The notes beneath the pieces are model-generated. The model was not told the origin of the DNA, did no database searches, and worked only from the letters and a program-made list of their open reading frames with translations. Source: JACMLX01 sp040384325 (lineage in GTDB: Bacteria; Gemmatimonadota; Gemmatimonadetes; Gemmatimonadales; Gemmatimonadaceae). From it: a stretch of 64,000 nt of DNA. A program made the position numbers and the translations under genes. Below are positions 62,039 to 64,000 of this stretch, in pieces. How positions within the stretch are numbered: the first letter of the stretch is position 1; each line of letters starts with the position of its first letter. Where the stretch lies: NCBI GenBank assembly GCA_040384325.1, contig JAZKJL010000005.1:992001-1056000 (forward strand), in the 5' to 3' direction.

Positions 62039-62064
62039 ACACTGTACGTTGGAACGTACGGTGT
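62039..62064. promoter_or_regulatory. Palindromic operator, probable TetR site
   Basis: ACACTGTACGTT (62039-62050) and AACGTACGGTGT (62053-62064) are inverted repeats with one mismatch around GG. It lies between the divergent tetR-type gene and the outer-membrane/oxidoreductase operon. Confidence 0.8.
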
Positions 62065-62167
62065 AAGCGTCCGGCGGTCAAGCGCGATCGCGTATGGCGA
62101 CATGGCATGCCGGTCAGGCGCGCCCGATTGCTTGCCTTGCACTGTCGGCGCCGGTAGTGTCTCCCGC

Positions 62168-62821
62168 ATGCCCACCGCTCGACGCGCACCGCTGAGTCGC
62201 GACCGCATTCTCCGTGCAGCCATCAAGCTCGCAGACCGGAACGGTCTCGACGCACTCTCCATGCGAAAGCTCGCCACGACGCTCAAGGTCGAAGCGATGT
62301 CGCTCTACAATCACGTCGCGAACAAGGACGAACTGCTCGATGGCATGGTCGACGTGGTGATCGGCGAGATCACACGACCCGCTCCCGGCGGCGACTGGAA
62401 GGCCGCCATGCGTGGGCGAGCCACGTCAGCGCTGGCGGTGATGACCGTCCATCCGTGGGCACCGATGCTGGTCGTGTCACGCATCAGCGTCGGCCCGAAC
62501 ATGCTCGGCTACATCGAAGCCACGCTGGCGACGCTGCGCGAGGCGGGATTGTCCTGGTACGAGGCGGATCGCGCGTGGAATGCGGTGGACAACTACACCT
62601 ACGGGTTCGCGATGCAACAGCAGAACTTTCCCGTCAACCCCGACGAATACGCCTCGGCGGCAGCGGCCTACCTGCCCATGTTGCCCGCCACGGTGTATCC
62701 CTACATGCACGAACTCACGTCCCGCGTGGCTGACGGTTCGCACGACGGGACGCTCGATTTCGGGTTCGGGCTGGACCTGCTTCTCGATGGATTGGAGCGG
62801 CGGCGGAACACGCGCACGTAG
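62168..62821 (+). CDS. TetR-family regulator (TetR/C-terminal-domain type)
   Basis: A 217-residue repressor. The N-terminal helix-turn-helix is SRDRILRAAIKLADRNGLDALSMRKLATTLKVEAMSLYNHVANK, and the C-terminal ligand domain (about 70-210) follows the TetR_C-type pattern (AWNAVDNYTYGFAMQQQNFP). It diverges from the outer-membrane gene and should bind the palindrome at 62039, controlling both sides. Inducer unknown. Confidence 0.9.
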   Translation: MPTARRAPLSRDRILRAAIKLADRNGLDALSMRKLATTLKVEAMSLYNHVANKDELLDGMVDVVIGEITRPAPGGDWKAAMRGRATSALAVMTVHPWAPMLVVSRISVGPNMLGYIEATLATLREAGLSWYEADRAWNAVDNYTYGFAMQQQNFPVNPDEYASAAAAYLPMLPATVYPYMHELTSRVADGSHDGTLDFGFGLDLLLDGLERRRNTRT

Positions 62822-62873
62822 GCGCGCCTGACGACCGTCCCACCTCAATCGTCGCTCGACGACCGTCCGACGC

Positions 62874-64000
62874 CTACTCGTGCCGCAGCGCCACCACCGG
62901 ATCGAGCTTGGCGGCGCGCATCGCCGGGATCATGCCGAAGACCACACCCGTGACCGCGCTGGCCGCCAGGGCGGCGATGACCGACGACAGCGGTGTCGCA
63001 GCCGGGATCTCCGGCCACGCCGTGCGGATCCCGATGGCCGTGAGGATGCCCAGCACGAGGCCAACCGATGCGCCGATGCTCGTCAGCGTCACCGCCTCGA
63101 CGAGGAACTGCCAGAGGATCGTCGCGCGCGTCGCGCCCAACGCCTTCCGCACGCCGATCTCGCGGGTCCGCTCGGTGACCGAGATCATCATGATCGCCAC
63201 CACGCCCACGCCACCGACCAGCAGGCCCACCGACGACAGCGCCAGCCCGACGACGAAGAAGGTCCCGAACAACTCGTTGTAGATCTCCATCAGCCGGTCC
63301 TGCGTCACGATCGCGAAGTTGCTCGGTTGGCTGGGACGCAGGCCGCGGGAGGTGCGCAGCGCGACGGTCACGTAATCGACGGCCTCCTCGGTCGTCACGC
63401 CGGCACGCGGCTTCACGATCAGGTTGTTGCCGAGGACCCACATGTTGAGCGCGTTCTTGCCGGTCGTCCACGGCATGATCGCCTTCGGGTCGTTTCCCTC
63501 GGCGGCTGCGGTCGGCGTGCCCATGGGGCTCGACGTGTAGTCGTAGATGCCGATGACGGTGAATGCGACGCCGTCGATGAAGACGCGCTTGTCGAGCGGG
63601 TCGGAATCGTAGAAGAGACGCTGCGCCAGCTGGGTGTTCAGGATCACCACGCGCGCGGCGGCGTCGTACTCCGCGTTGAGGAAGCTCCGGCCCGGGTTGA
63701 TGTCGCCGGCGTCGACCTCGGTCCAGTTGGCGGAATAGGCTTCGATGCCCGCGCTCACCTGCCGGTCCTTGTAGCGGAACGTGCCGCGCGTGGCGACATG
63801 CGTCGTGACCGACCGGATCATCGGCAGACGCTCGAGCATCCGCACCTCTTCGATCGTGATCATCGGGTTGCGGCGTTCCGGGCAGGTCTCGTCCGAACCA
63901 TCGCATGCCTGGAAGCCGCCGATCGGCCGCCGGTAGACGAAGAAGGACGTGGGACCCGCCGCCTCGACGTCGCGCGCGAAGCTCTCATTGACGCCTTGCA
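62874..64000 (-). CDS. MacB/FtsX-type ABC transporter permease (5' end off the window)
   Basis: The C-terminal 375 residues are present; the frame stays open to base 64000 (QGVNESFARDVEAAGPTSFF at the edge). The first part is the MacB periplasmic core domain (DAGDINPGRSFLNAEYDAAARVVILN). Then come three membrane segments and the FtsX motif MISVTERTREIGVRKALGATRATILWQFLVEA, ending DPVVALRHE. Such permeases export peptides or lipoproteins with a separate ATPase. An ATG at 63863 is internal. Confidence 0.92.
   Translation of the reverse strand, partial: QGVNESFARDVEAAGPTSFFVYRRPIGGFQACDGSDETCPERRNPMITIEEVRMLERLPMIRSVTTHVATRGTFRYKDRQVSAGIEAYSANWTEVDAGDINPGRSFLNAEYDAAARVVILNTQLAQRLFYDSDPLDKRVFIDGVAFTVIGIYDYTSSPMGTPTAAAEGNDPKAIMPWTTGKNALNMWVLGNNLIVKPRAGVTTEEAVDYVTVALRTSRGLRPSQPSNFAIVTQDRLMEIYNELFGTFFVVGLALSSVGLLVGGVGVVAIMMISVTERTREIGVRKALGATRATILWQFLVEAVTLTSIGASVGLVLGILTAIGIRTAWPEIPAATPLSSVIAALAASAVTGVVFGMIPAMRAAKLDPVVALRHE

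Overview
The window comes from a high-GC Gram-negative bacterium. Evidence includes outer-membrane barrels, lipoproteins, a periplasm-facing MacB-type permease and GC-rich codon use. The mix of genes and the style of the integron make a member of Gemmatimonadota my best guess, but no rRNA or taxonomic marker is present, so this is an inference.

Layout. (1) Bases 1-9353 are core genes: a META-domain lipoprotein, a DinB-like protein, a deoC plus double-domain aldehyde dehydrogenase operon, a zinc-ribbon protein, an OFA-type MFS transporter and a large CHAT-domain (caspase-like) protein. (2) Bases 9384-14883 are a copper operon: a G/C-tract operator, then copZ, copA, csoR, an outer-membrane protein and a secreted protein with a His/Met-rich tail, with touching or overlapping genes. 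(3) Bases 14992-22498 are housekeeping genes: PP2C phosphatase, phosphoglucomutase, thiolase plus SDR, FrnE-like DsbA, a DUF6929-like protein and a sugar-isomerase-like protein. (4) Bases 22524-26391 are metal and ion genes: a CDF zinc exporter divergent from arsR-arsM, then a phosphate-selective-type porin behind GTCAC repeats with 11-base spacing.

(5) The centrepiece, bases 26482-59182, is a large sedentary chromosomal integron. An integrase gene (intI, with the IntI-specific extra patch) is followed by about 48 gene cassettes, all read on the + strand. Each cassette is closed by an attC site of 92-106 bp with R'' (RYYYAAC) and R' (GTTRRRY) ends. The attC sites share outer arms (GGGTTGCTGC and GCAGCAGAACCC) but carry interchangeable inner stems, called here type A (CACGGCGACC/GGTCGCCGTG), B (GCTGCGGCC/GGCCGC), C (AATGCGACC/GGTCGCATT), D (ACTGCGGCC/GGCCGCAGT) and E (GAAGCGGCC/GGCCGCTTC). 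The integrase points toward the array, the reverse of the classic layout. The cassettes are rich in immunity-protein families (SUKH/SMI1, two Imm53, Imm8-like, DUF1877/YfbM, DUF4262, DUF4304), small secreted or lipoprotein genes and small membrane proteins, with some enzymes (LMW-PTP-like, HAD, HIT, P-loop kinase, RDD, TlpA-like). There is an exact cassette duplication 9.9 kb apart, a truncated second copy of another cassette, a gene split by an in-frame amber codon, an attC-less junction that resembles the attI junction, and a distal end (after about 54.8 kb) where core sites drift to GTCAGGC and the last cassette is a frameshifted relic.

(6) Bases 59197-64000 return to ordinary genes: VOC and TPR-like proteins, a TetR regulator divergent from an outer-membrane protein plus zinc-type/quinone oxidoreductase operon with a clear palindromic operator between them, and a MacB-type ABC permease that runs off the right edge.
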